A stretch of 64,000 nucleotides of DNA from Zeus faber (Eukaryota; Chordata; Actinopteri; Zeiformes; Zeidae), in NCBI GenBank assembly GCA_960531495.1, contig OY482850.1, positions 5,081,084-5,145,083 on the forward strand, in the 5' to 3' direction. The position numbers were made by a program, and so were the translations under genes. Position 1 is the first letter of the stretch. The number at the start of each line of letters is the position of its first letter. The notes beneath the pieces are model-generated. The model ran no database searches, was not told where the DNA came from, and was given only the letters and a program-made list of their open reading frames with translations. Shown in pieces: positions 42,614 to 53,915 of the stretch.

Positions 42614-43789
42614 CATGTTTGAAAAAAGATGAATAAAAACACTACCCAGTTCACCAAAATGTACAATGTAAACAACTTAAGCCCAAATATTGCAGAACAG
42701 ATCAAGAATGTGCAAATAGAAAGACTTACTGGGAAATTGTGTTCAAACATCCAAAATTATACAGACATATGAAGGTATACAAAAGCTATGTCAGTGTAGG
42801 AATGGCTGTTATGTTATACTCTTTGTAAGAACCATTTCAGACTATAATGCACTGCAGTAGTCACAGACACAAGCAAGGAGACTCTTCTAAATTGTTAATA
42901 ATTTGACCTTTTCAGTCACTGGTGCACTATGATATAAAATCCTTTGTCATAAGGCACAAGGCAAAAAAACATCTTTATAGAGTTGTTTTATTTCAAAATG
43001 GCATATTTGATGTGAAAGATTATACTTAAATGATGTAGGTCAGGGTCATTGTTTTCCTTTGTTTTCATTGTTGGTGGCTTAGCAATTGCCTGTTTAATTA
43101 GATCAAACTATTTTTTTTTGACATACAGTGTAACGATTATGTATACGCAGGGGTGTGCGAGATGACGATATTAGATTGTGAACAATTGAAATGTCTCCAC
43201 GATCTGCCCTGACAGAGAGATCGTTAGTATTGTGCTACAGTGCACATTCTATCAGCTGCAATTCTATGGCTCATACACACATCCAAAGCTGGGGGCGCAC
43301 AGGGCATTTTTTGTTTCGTTCAATTAGTGAACAGAAATAACAATTATAATCTAAAATGAAATTCGCTGTTTCTTTTTGTATTGTTTGGAGAACTGGGGAA
43401 CGTGAATGCCGAGAAAGTGATGGGTTGGGTGCAAACGAGTGGGCTCTGTCGGCATTTTTTTGTAAATGAATACAAGACAGAATAATAAGATGATCCTATA
43501 AATGTATTTGTTAAATACGATCCAGAAACGTCTCACTTTGGTAATAACATTAAGAGCCAAGCATGGTGAGAATTTGTATGTTGTGGCGGTCCTTCTATTT
43601 AAGGCAGCGCCTCTATTTTTGTTATTTTTTAATCAGATTTAAAATGTGTCCAAAATAGGCAAATAAACAATTTATTGTCATAGTGCCGATTGGGAGGGGC
43701 AGAACTCCTGGAGAGACAGACTCCCCCGTCTGGCATCTGATGGTAAACTACCCAAACTTTGAGAAGTTGATGTGTTATTTCACAATTCC

Positions 43790-44760
43790 TTGCCTTGGTG
43801 TTGTTGGACAAAAGGAGAACGACTGCTGTCTACGGGTCTGAGGAACAGCTTCGCTGTACCGTCCTTGCTGATCTTCTCTTCGATCTTCCTTAGTCTCCCA
43901 TCGATGCTGGGAAAGGGTTTTATAACAAGGCCAAGAGGCTAGACGTTCCTCTTGGCTCGGTTGTCCCACAGCAGGACAACATCCCCTTCCTGTTTGGCCT
44001 TTCGCTTCTCCAGATGCGGCGTCACTGCAGGTCGCGTTCCCGTTTCCACCGTTCCCAGAAGGTGTTCTCTAGATTTGTCGTCGCTGACGTCTGAAGAGGT
44101 CACTCTGATTGAACTGGCCTGGAGGTAACGGAGGTGTACCGACCTGGGTAAGCAGAGTAGCTGGAATGACAATGGCTGGGTGTTCTGGGTTTGTGGAGAC
44201 CGATGTTAATGGCCTGGAATTAACTATAGTTGTGACTTCTGCCATGAATGACGTCAGGACCTCATGGGTTAGTTTTGCGGTTCGATGTTTGAGAAGCATG
44301 GCATCCAACATGCGGCACGTGACTCCTATAATCCGCTCCCACCTGCCGCCCATATGCTTATCATGAGAGCCGGCGGAGTATCTTGAGCTCTCTGCAAGCC
44401 CCCACAAAGTTGGTTCCACAAACTGACCCGAACTGTTTCACAGGGCCTCTGAAGAATCATCTGAGAGGGTTAATGAAACTAGAGGTGTCCAGCACTTCGA
44501 TATGTATTGCACATGAGCTTGCGCATGTGAAGATGACTGCCCACCACTTGTTCGCCTGGCCTCATGTTCTTTGTGCAGTAACAGACCAAAGGCAAAGCAC
44601 ATCTAGGCCTGTGTATGTGACGGGAGTGTCTGTGCTTAGGCGATCAGCAGGCAGGTCTGCCACCTTCTGCTCTCCTGTTTTGCCACGTAGTTTGCAACAG
44701 GTCACACAATTGTAGATTGCGCTGCAGATGGATCGCTTTCTCCCGGACTAACACCACACG
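43790..44760 (-). mobile_element. BEL/Pao LTR retrotransposon fossil, integrase region
   Basis: Minus-strand remnants resemble the integrase and C-terminal part of a BEL/Pao polyprotein: a segment with the DRLSTDTPVTYTGLDV type motif, then GGRWERIIGVTCRMLDAMLL and EVTTIVNSRPLTSVS, then a basic C-terminal part. It is a fragment of one element; gag, protease, most of RT and both LTRs are not seen. It is broken, with several breaks in about 1 kb. Age: not recent, judging by the loss of ends and frame; no finer dating is possible here. Confidence 0.75.
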
Positions 44761-44799
44761 TCCTTCTATCCGCCTCATTATTGCCCTTGAGGTAGCAGA

Positions 44800-46880
44800 A
44801 TCTTTTCACACAATCTTTTCACTGCAGATTGGAGATATTGTCATTTAACTTGGTGATGTAATAAGGTGATGTATATGAAATAAAATGTGAAGACAAAATA
44901 TACAATGTAAACATTTATCTTGCAAGGTTTTAAAGGTACAATATTTAACTTTTCTGCATTAAAATTTCTAAAAAAGACTAGACCTATGTCATATATTTTG
45001 TTGAGATATGTACTTACATTATCCCAAATGTTTCCAACAATTTTCAAACCCAGAGAAATAATTCCATAATTCTAATATAGGTAACTGTCTGTTTTATTCG
45101 GTCGCCCGTCAATGGTGTCATATCCCCTTTACCCCCTATACTTGCTATAAGTTCCGGGGCAACACGGGGAACACCCGATAATATGCCAGAGTGAGGACGG
45201 GACTCGAGGAAGTAGCTAATGTTAGCTAGCCACTGTATTGTACTATTGTTTGTATTGATTGACTATAACTCTACTATTACTCTAATAACCATTGTTTGAT
45301 GGAGCACGATTATTTATTGCTGTTTGCTGCAGGTTGTGTCACAGAAGCTGTCCCAGTAAAGCGCAAACGTACAGGTGGAGACAACAACTTCTATGCAAGC
45401 TACTTCATGATGTCATCAAACTCTTGTCTTTTGTAATTGTTTTGATTGATAGACCCCTAGCAGCAGAAATGACATATTGCACATTTAGAGCAACACTCCA
45501 AATGATAAACAAGGTTTTTATAGCGTTTTTAATCTTGTCAGTTTGATAAGACACCAGCAATTATCTTATTGCTTACAATTTCATTTGAAGTTTATCACAC
45601 TTCACTGATAATATTATTCAGTCAAAATGTTGTATGTTTCAAAATGAATTGATCCACTTCATATCATGAATTACAGTTCCATGATGTTCCATAATGCCTT
45701 TTCCCTTTTACATTACAATAAAACACAATTAAAAAGCTGATTTCAATACTTCAAAAAGTTCAGTGCCTCTCACTTCATATTTATTATGTTTTAGTACATA
45801 TTAAAAATAGTGACTCAAATTTGAGTCACAAGACTCTATGTGACTGTCTGTGTAAAGCGACCTTGGGTCTCTTGAAAGCCACTATATAAATTAAAACCAT
45901 TATTGTTTTTATCCGATTGTTTTTGCTCAAATTTTTATTATTAATCTTCTTGGCATTTTTTTGGCAAGTGTCTGCAACACGACAATTGCCGAACTCATGG
46001 ACATCTTTTGATGCAAGTTTTATCCACATTGATCTGCCTTTGTAGCAGGAATTAGTGAAAAACCTATTGCAAATTTACCAGAAGTTGAAGAACGTTGGCG
46101 TATCCTTTGTGGGCGCTTTGTGACATCATGAACCAATATTATATAAGTCAGGTTCTCTGGGTGCACATTTACATTCGGAGAATGGCGCTGTGTAGACCTG
46201 GTTGCTTCGCGTAGAAGTTACGCTTGCTAAGAGACAAGCGAGATAGACCGGAAGAGCCGATGCGACATTCAATGTAAACTTGGAAAATTGTAACTCATGC
46301 TGCGTTTCACAGAACCCAGAAAACGAATATGTACCTAAAACGACTAAACGACCCTGTGTATTGCTGCCTGCAGTTATACTTATATACTATACTTATTATA
46401 TTTGTTGTGGAGACACTCATTTATGATGATTCAATGTTGAATCTCACAGTGTGTCATTCAGTATTACAATGTCACAGACGGTGTAGTGCAGTTTTTTTTG
46501 TATGTAAAGGCCCTGTAAAGTAAATTCAGTGATTTGTTTCAAAACACATTATACATGTTAGAAAGTTATTGCTGCAAACATGTGAAAAGGCAAAACGACC
46601 TGAATCGTGGAGTTAAACTGTTTCTCACCATTTTTGTGTTCCAGATTTTTTTAAATCATGACTCGATGACGTAGAGCAGTCATACATGGCATGTCCCCTC
46701 CCCTAACACTATATAAGAGTCGAGCGCATTAGCGTGGTTCTCCCGCTCAAAGATGAGTTACTACAGCCTACACTAGTTTGCTATCTAGCTATGGTGCCTT
46801 TGTCCCGCAAATGCATCTTTGCGATATTTGTTGCTCCCCCGCAACAAATATCGCTTTTTCTCATGTTCCTTTTTTAACAT
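44800..46880. other. intergenic AT-rich DNA with dispersed repeats
   Basis: It holds a retroposon 3' tail (45853-45903, GTAAAGCGACCTTGGGTCTC) and copy 2 of the unclassified repeat (45910-46400). No gene is recognised. Confidence 0.55.
45910..46400 (+). repeat. unclassified dispersed repeat X, copy 2
   Basis: It has TAATCTTCTTGGCATTTTTT at the head, GCGCTTTGTGACATCATGAA in the body, AACTCATGCTGCGTTTCACA and the tail TGTGTATTGCTGCCTGCAG, in the same order as copy 1. Confidence 0.6.
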
Positions 46881-47112
46881 TTCCATTTCCATTTTGTCAT
46901 TTAGCAGACGCTTTTATCCAAAGCGACTTACAATTATTCAAACACCGACGGACGCAGCCATCAGGAGCAATGAGGGGTTAAGTGTCTTGCTCAAGGACAC
47001 TACAGCATGCTAGCAGGAGGAGCCTGGGATCGAACCAGCAACCTTTAGATTACTAGACGACCAGTAATCTAAAGGTTGCTGGTTCGATCCCAGGCTCCTC
47101 CTGCTAGCATGC
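46880..47112. repeat. dispersed fish repeat fused to a perfect 50-bp inverted repeat
   Basis: 46880-47054 is the common fish repeat with TTAGCAGACGCTTTTATCCA and GTGTCTTGCTCAAGGACACT. Its last 50 bp (47005-47054) recur as an exact reverse complement at 47063-47112, with an 8-bp loop between. The arms contain GGATCGAACC / GGTTCGATCC, a tRNA B-box-like sequence. Confidence 0.85.
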
Positions 47113-47217
47113 ATAACTTCAGAACAAAAATAAAAACAACGAATAACAGCCCATCGTTGTTTTTCTGATTTTGGATTTGTATATGGATGTATTGGACTAG
47201 AGGTATTTGACACTTTT

Positions 47218-47660
47218 TTGTGGCACGGTGGCGCAGTGCATTGCACTGCTGCCTCACAGCAAGAAGTTCCTGGGTTCGATTCCCGCCTGGGGCGCTGTTG
47301 GCACCGTGCTCCGGCGGGTTATCTCCCAAATAGGAGCCTTTCTGTGTGGAGTTTGCATGTTCTCCCCGTGCTCACATGGGGTTTCCTCCACCTCACGTCA
47401 GTAAGGACCCACCACCAAAAACATGCACCCATCATCGTCTGACCAGCGATGGACACTTATCACCTGGTCCCCGGGCGCGTCCACGTATGCTGCCCACTGC
47501 TCCTGGCTGTGCCCCCGGAGGAAGGACAAGCCAGGATGGGTCAAAAGCAGAGGAGCCATTTCACCGGCCACCATTAAAGCATGTGCATGTGTGTGTGTGT
47601 GTGTGCAAGCATGTGTTGTGGAGTGTCGTGTGATGATTAAAGACTGTTTCTTTCTTTCTT
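47218..47660 (+). mobile_element. tRNA-derived SINE-like element
   Basis: The 5' part has a Pol III A-box-like TGGCGCAGTG and a B-box GGTTCGATTCC, followed by the conserved body TTTCTGTGTGGAGTTTGCAT / GTTCTCCCCGTGCTCACATG, widespread in fish. The 3' part includes TCCGAGG-like and CCGGGCGCG segments, then a TG run and a CTTT tail. Confidence 0.7.
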
Positions 47661-48960
47661 GAGAGAGGCCGCACCCCTCCTGTGATTGGGCCTGGTTTCA
47701 GCATCTTCAGCGGACACACCCCCAGCATCTCAGAGCAGAGGGAAACTGCCTTTTCTTTTTCATGATTGTGAAACCTAATTTAATGTACTTTTAGTCTTTC
47801 TAATTTGGCTGGATGGTAAAAAACACAGTTTTCTGTGGGGTGACAAACTCGAACACATTTATTGTTGCTTTACAGGGACATTCAAATAAATACATTTTGT
47901 TTTGTGAAGTTGAGGATACAACAATAATCAATATGGCTTTACAGGAAAGCTCTTTTAGACATTTTCCAGCTTATTGTCCATGTCTAAGCATGATTTTTTG
48001 GGTGTTAAATACGAACAAATGAGCCCATGTCAGTAGAACAGCTAAATTATTGATATTGATTACAATGCAATTACATTTTTTTAAGCAGTGCATGACGGTG
48101 GGGGTCAACAGTTACTATCTATAAACTCAATAATGTTAATATGGTAAATAAACAAATTACATGAAAATCCATTACCATTAATGACATTATTTGTAGGAGA
48201 AATTATATAATTCATAATTAAAATGAATGGATTTCATTCTTGTGACAAAACTTTTTGAAACATATATGAAGCACTCTAATAATGATTAAAAAAAAAATCA
48301 TTAGTTTGCATTTGTAACACATTTTGTTTCTCATTTTGAAATGTAGAAATCCTTATTCGTCACTTAATTGTTTGCATGTAAACCATTAATGCATGCAGTC
48401 TTGTATGACTTATACATGACACTATTTTCTCAATATTAAATCCTAGGAAAAACGCTTTTGATGGAGGATGGAGGCTCAAATGGGAGCATATTCAACTTGT
48501 TGGGTGTTTGGGTACTGGCACTGTACCCTATCTACAAGGTAACATTATCACATATAGTATACAGCCATAAATAAATAGGCAATATTCTGTAAAATCACCT
48601 GCATTGTGTTTGTGAACACAGAGAAAACAGGCTGGTGGGTAATGATAAAGAATAAGAAAAGTGTCGTTTGTATTTTCCTTTAAAAAAAAGAAAACACAAA
48701 CATGTATAAGTGAAGTTAAAGCGTCGGAGAAATCGATCGGAAACACATTTCGGCGTTACACGGGCTTACCCTGTCGCTCTTCGGGTCGTTTTGCACGAAT
48801 TTAGGTTGGAGAGAGAAAGGAAACGATACATCCACACGAGGCTGGTCCCAAGCAACAGGATCCGTTTGCTTTTCCGTCGGAACCCCCCCCCCAAAAAAAA
48901 ACAAAAAACAAAAAAACAACCCACCACCATCACCACCCCGACACTACACCCGGGGCTGTA
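47661..48960. other. intergenic AT-rich DNA
   Basis: No coding exon or complete repeat is recognised, apart from an A-rich tract at 48890-48922. Confidence 0.5.
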
Positions 48961-48969
48961 AAAGTTTAG

Positions 48970-49180
48970 GGTGGAGAGAGAGAGGGAGAGCTCGGCCACT
49001 TTACCCTACGGTCCGGTCCTTGCTGCCCGGGGCGCAGAGACGGGGCTCCGGGGCTCGGAATCGTCTCTTATCGGCGGCGCTGACGCTCCCTCCGGCTCCG
49101 GTGTCCGCTCCACTGTGCGCCAGGAAAGTTTTGGGACGTGGCCATTGGGGGCTACTGCAGTGAGTCGGGAGGGGATGGGT
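48970..49180 (-). promoter_or_regulatory. isolated CpG-rich block, candidate distal promoter (chst 5' UTR exon?)
   Basis: A GC- and CpG-rich block (many CGs over about 150 bp) in AT-rich surroundings. On minus it has a CCAAT pentamer (49142-49146) followed downstream by GC-rich sequence and an AGG|GTAAAG donor-like site (GT at 49004-49003). A 5' UTR exon of about 49005-49100 spliced to the chst acceptor at 40784 would fit. No ORF is claimed. Confidence 0.35.
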
Positions 49181-49182
<2 letters not shown>

Positions 49183-49248
<66 letters not shown>

Positions 49249-49292
49249 GTGCGTGCGTGCGTGTGTGCGTGTACGTGTGCGTGCGTGTGCGC
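49183..49292. repeat. (GT)n with GCGT extension
   Basis: Pure GT from 49183 to 49242, then GCGT/GTGC units to about 49292. Confidence 0.96.
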
Positions 49293-50129
49293 GGTGGGGG
49301 CGGTAATAGTTGATGTACGAGTCAGTCAAGTAACAATAATAGCTGCAGGCAGCAAGCAGCAAACACGGGATCCAGCTTCGCCCCATTGGATCGGAATTAC
49401 GGTTTTCCGAGGTCCGGTAAAACACACCATCTCTTCGTATACCTAACCCTATACCACCAATTACACATTTTCGACTACCCATAGAACAGTTTGTGCTGTC
49501 GCTCCTCTTTACATCAGCATTACCTCTAAAACAAGTTACAATTTTCCGAGTTCCCTTTGAACACAGCATTGGCTCACGTAATGACCCGGTGAGTCCTGGT
49601 GACACGCAGAATTACTACTTCACTTGGTGGTATGACTTTAAAAATGAGACCTAATGAGACACCTAAAAATGAGAAGGTGTCTGTCTACTACCTGTTAGTC
49701 CACAGAATCCTGCCTCACGGTGTCTCTGTGGAAGGAAATCACTCCCGGTGGAAATTCCCAACAACACAGTTCCATTCAAACTGATTAAACGCTGCTTTTT
49801 TCTCAGAGACTATTCATCAACTTTTTAAACTTTTGGGACTAAAATAAAACAGACACGGTTCGGACCCGTTGCTCTGTTGCTGCAACCAAACTCCATGTGT
49901 GAGGACACAAACAAGTATTATGTTTTGGACTGTTTCACACTCCCACAGTTTGTGTGGACTTACGTCTGGACCAATCAACGTACAGTTGCATCACTACATG
50001 TTGCCCTTCTGGTGTTCTGTTTCAATATCCCTGAAGAACGTTTTGTTTTAAGGATTACGATCGTTCCTGGATGATGCATGTGGATTCAAAGGGTTCCTCC
50101 AATGGTTCCTAGAAATTCCTGAAAAAAAC

Positions 50130-50460
50130 GTCTTATTTGAACATTTATCGTTTCCGGGGTTTCGTAAAACGCAGCAGAGTTTCCTTTAAACGCAGCCCCG
50201 GCTCAAGCTGTCTGTCTGGATGTCGCACTCGCAAGTGGCTGGAGGAGAATGGGTTCCGAAAGACGAAGCTTGGACTTGTATAACTTTGGATGATGATGTC
50301 ACAAAGTTCCTGAAAAGAATTAAATTACGATGAGTTTTTTACAAATTTCCGCTCGAAATATAGATCGACATTGATCAAACTCGAACAACAAGACGTCTGA
50401 AACATCCTGGTACTAACGAGACCTCAACTATATCTGTGCGTACTGCGGAAAAATGTTGAG
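50130..50460 (-). repeat. unclassified dispersed repeat X, copy 3
   Basis: The reverse complement reads GCAGTACGCACAGATATAG, TTGAGGTCTCGTTAGTACC, CTTTGTGACATCATCATCCA and GTTTAAAGGAAACTC, collinear with copy 1. Confidence 0.6.
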
Positions 50461-50496
50461 AATAAAAACCATTTAAAATGGCTAGAAAGGATTATA

Positions 50497-50538
<42 letters not shown>

Positions 50539-52977
50539 CTTTATTTGTGTAGCACATTTCATATACAACATGAATTCCAAAGTGACTTATATGACTATAA
50601 TTATAAAGAATTATAAAGAAAAAAATATATTCTTTATTAAACTTCTTCACAATATCTTCTAGAATTTGAACTGGATTGCATTTTACTCATCCAGGTTGAG
50701 CTGTTATAGCAGCAGGGATGAAGACATTAGTACTGGGTGCAAAATGCAACATTCATTTGTCAAAAGAGACTATTTCTAATCCAAATCAGTTAAAAGCGCA
50801 TCCCCAGTGTTATCAACGTACCTCATGATTTAAAAGAAATAGGTAAACATCATACTCTGCTTTAGTGCTGGGTCATCACTTTCACACGATCACTCCTCAG
50901 TACTGTAAATGATCAATGATTTTCAATCATTATTTCTCTTGAATTATGGGTCTCGGCATTATCAGCCTCAAACTACTCTGAGCAATGTTCAAAACAGTTG
51001 AGGTCCTCTTTCAATAGAAAGTAGTTCAGGCAAGCGCATTTTGGGAAATATAGTAAATACACATTAGATCGAAAAAAACACTTTGTATAAACTATTTGGG
51101 ATGTCAATTGGATCTTCTAGTACATTGAGCTGCCAATCAAACAGGCCTAAATATTGCAGTGATTGAAACAGGTCTTTTGTGAGTGGCCCATTGTAATGAA
51201 ATATTACTGTTTAATGGTAAGATGTTACACGCAACAGATAACGTATGGACAGAGGAGGTAGAGGCATTGATGAGAACCCCTGAGACAGTCGATGAAGTTC
51301 AGAAAATGACATTTCACTGTCATGCATTTCACCGTATCACAATGTTACGACAACCAAAATGCCAGAGGATATCTAGTCTCATATCACCATATTGATATTA
51401 TACTGATGTGTGCTTTCATTTCAATATTGAGAATCACATTTTATGATACTCCTATAATGTCATTCTTATCTTAATATTGAAATGAAAACATTTTAACAAT
51501 TATTTATGCATCTGGTTATGATAGGAAATAAAGGGATGTTGTTTAAGGAGATATAGTAAAGGTCAGCCTGTCACTTCCATGTTTTTCTGCACTTTATATC
51601 ACAATTTTAATGTTGTAATAATTACAAAAAAACAACAACACTTGGTGTCAAAGGATGCACCTGTTTCCTCTGGGACCTGGAAGTACAGCCGCTCTCGCTG
51701 TCGTTAGCTATGGAGCTAAATCAGCGTCATAGTGTTTTTTGTACTTGTGTAAAATGTCTTAAACTGCAGAAGAAAGAAAAGACTTAAGTAACTTAAAAAA
51801 AATCAATACTCCAATGCAAATCAAAAATGAAACCATATCATTATAACTGTACAATCAGAGAGCAGGTGGGCGGGGCTTTCTTGATGTCGCGCGGCGGTCC
51901 CTCCGTGCTCGTGATTCATCCAGCTTTCACTTGGACTCGTGCTCAGGCTCCGCCCGCTCTGATCGGACGATTGGGAAGATCTGCTAACCGACAATCATAT
52001 TGCATTTGTATCCGTGATCACATTGATATCGTGTTATTATCATCCTTATTTTGCATCGCTTATATTCCCTGTTTTATTCCCTTTACTTTACCTTTTTGTT
52101 TTACACCGTACAAGCTGTGTCAGGCCCAAATGAAAACACGGAGCACAACATGACACAGTGACCTCTGGAATGGTTTATCCTGAGTGTCCGTGTACTGGGT
52201 GGTGCAGAAATAATACAGCCACAGCAAGTAGATAAAAAGTTCCAGGCTGCTGCAGCAACTACCAAAGTGATACTGTACTTAAATACCGAAAGCCTAAAAG
52301 TCAAAATGGGACAAGCTGCATTCAAAAACACAGATAAAAAGTGGTGCAACACATGCAGATGTTTGCGAGATTGGTGAGGGATTCTGTGAAAGCAGCGAGC
52401 AGATCCTCCATTTTTCCCCCTCCATTTGTTTCCCTCTATTGGGCCTGGCCACGTTTGGTGATTGTGATCGGAATACCAAGGGCACAGACGTTTCTCATAT
52501 ATACTCTATACCTCACAGAATTTTTCAGTTATTTTCATACTATTTGGCCATAATCAAAAAACCTTCTCTGAATGAGGATGTCTGTTGACTGAAATTGTAA
52601 ATGTGGTATTGTGGTGGAACGATGACGTCGTCTCCGTCGAGGGCGTTTTAATGAAAAACGTCTGACTGAAGTAAAATGGCTGATTTAATGGAAATAATTA
52701 GCTAGTTCATGGCCCTCTTCCCGCATTGCATAAGACAAACACACCCTGTTAGCAACCGCACACGCACAAACATACACTACACACACACACACACACACAC
52801 ACACACTACACACACACACACACACACAGATCACTCCTTGGCATTCTGAGGGGGAAAAAGAAACCTTGTCCCCGCATAGTTTCTCTCTTTGCCAAGAATC
52901 TGCTCTGACCCTGTTTGTCCATGTTGGTGAACACAACACTCACTGGTTCTCTCTCTGCACATCCAAATTTAATTTAA

Positions 52978-53090
<113 letters not shown>

Positions 53091-53915
53091 ACACCTCACT
53101 TAACGACAGAGTTCCAGGACCAGGTCGTTAAGCGAATTGGTCGATAAGCGAGGACCCGTGTTATTTCACGGTAAGGGGGCGTGGCCATAGCCAACGCTAG
53201 TGTAGTAAATACTGACAGACTGCGAGAACAAGACTGACAACAGTGATGAGATGAGTACAGCATATATAGTGTATATAGTATATATAGTGTATATAGTATA
53301 AAAAGGGTGATGTGCGATGAGATGCTTGATGCTGAGACGCCGCGAATGCAGCGGTATTGTACGCAGCGTACAATAAAGACTGGTCAGAGAGCTGGTTGTG
53401 AGGAGTACCTGTACGCACACACACACACACACACACAGACACATACACACACACATACACACACACACACACAACCCAATGCATTGTGGATCCGTGAAGG
53501 TCACTAGGAGGTACAAAATTGACGTTTTATGGCAATGTAATGGGTAACACATTTACCACATGTACATGTCCGCCGGCGGTAGTAGCACACCAACCCAGGG
53601 CCTTCAGCAAAAGTCGTGCTCAACTCTAAATCTATTAATTATTGTTGGTTCGTATGTATATATCCATAGCGATAAAGCAAAATGATGGAACACAATAAAC
53701 AAGTATAGAAAATATGTATAGAAAAATGTATTTAATAATAAGTGACAGTTATCCGACGAGATTTTCTTTGGTCAGAATTGTAAGATACAGTTGTGGAACT
53801 ACCCGAACATAAAGGAAAATTATTGCATTTTTTGAGGTTCAGTTAGCTTGTGATTAGCATCATTCCTGTGGAGAAGAGGCGGCTCTGTGGACTATGGGGA
53901 AAAGTGCTGTTGCGG

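Larger units (their letters stand above)
40784..43700. other. chst upstream region with microsatellites
   Basis: It contains an (AG)n run (41525-41577), a duplicated segment (41475-41530 and 41590-41650 share ACAAGGGAA...GACCTGGA and GAGAGAG...GCAGCTAGAGAG), and two (CA)n runs at 42274-42357 and 42524-42611. No coding exon is seen. Confidence 0.6.

Noticed and set aside
51827-52153. 108-aa ORF as a candidate novel gene
   Set aside because: No domain, no splice context; the composition looks random.
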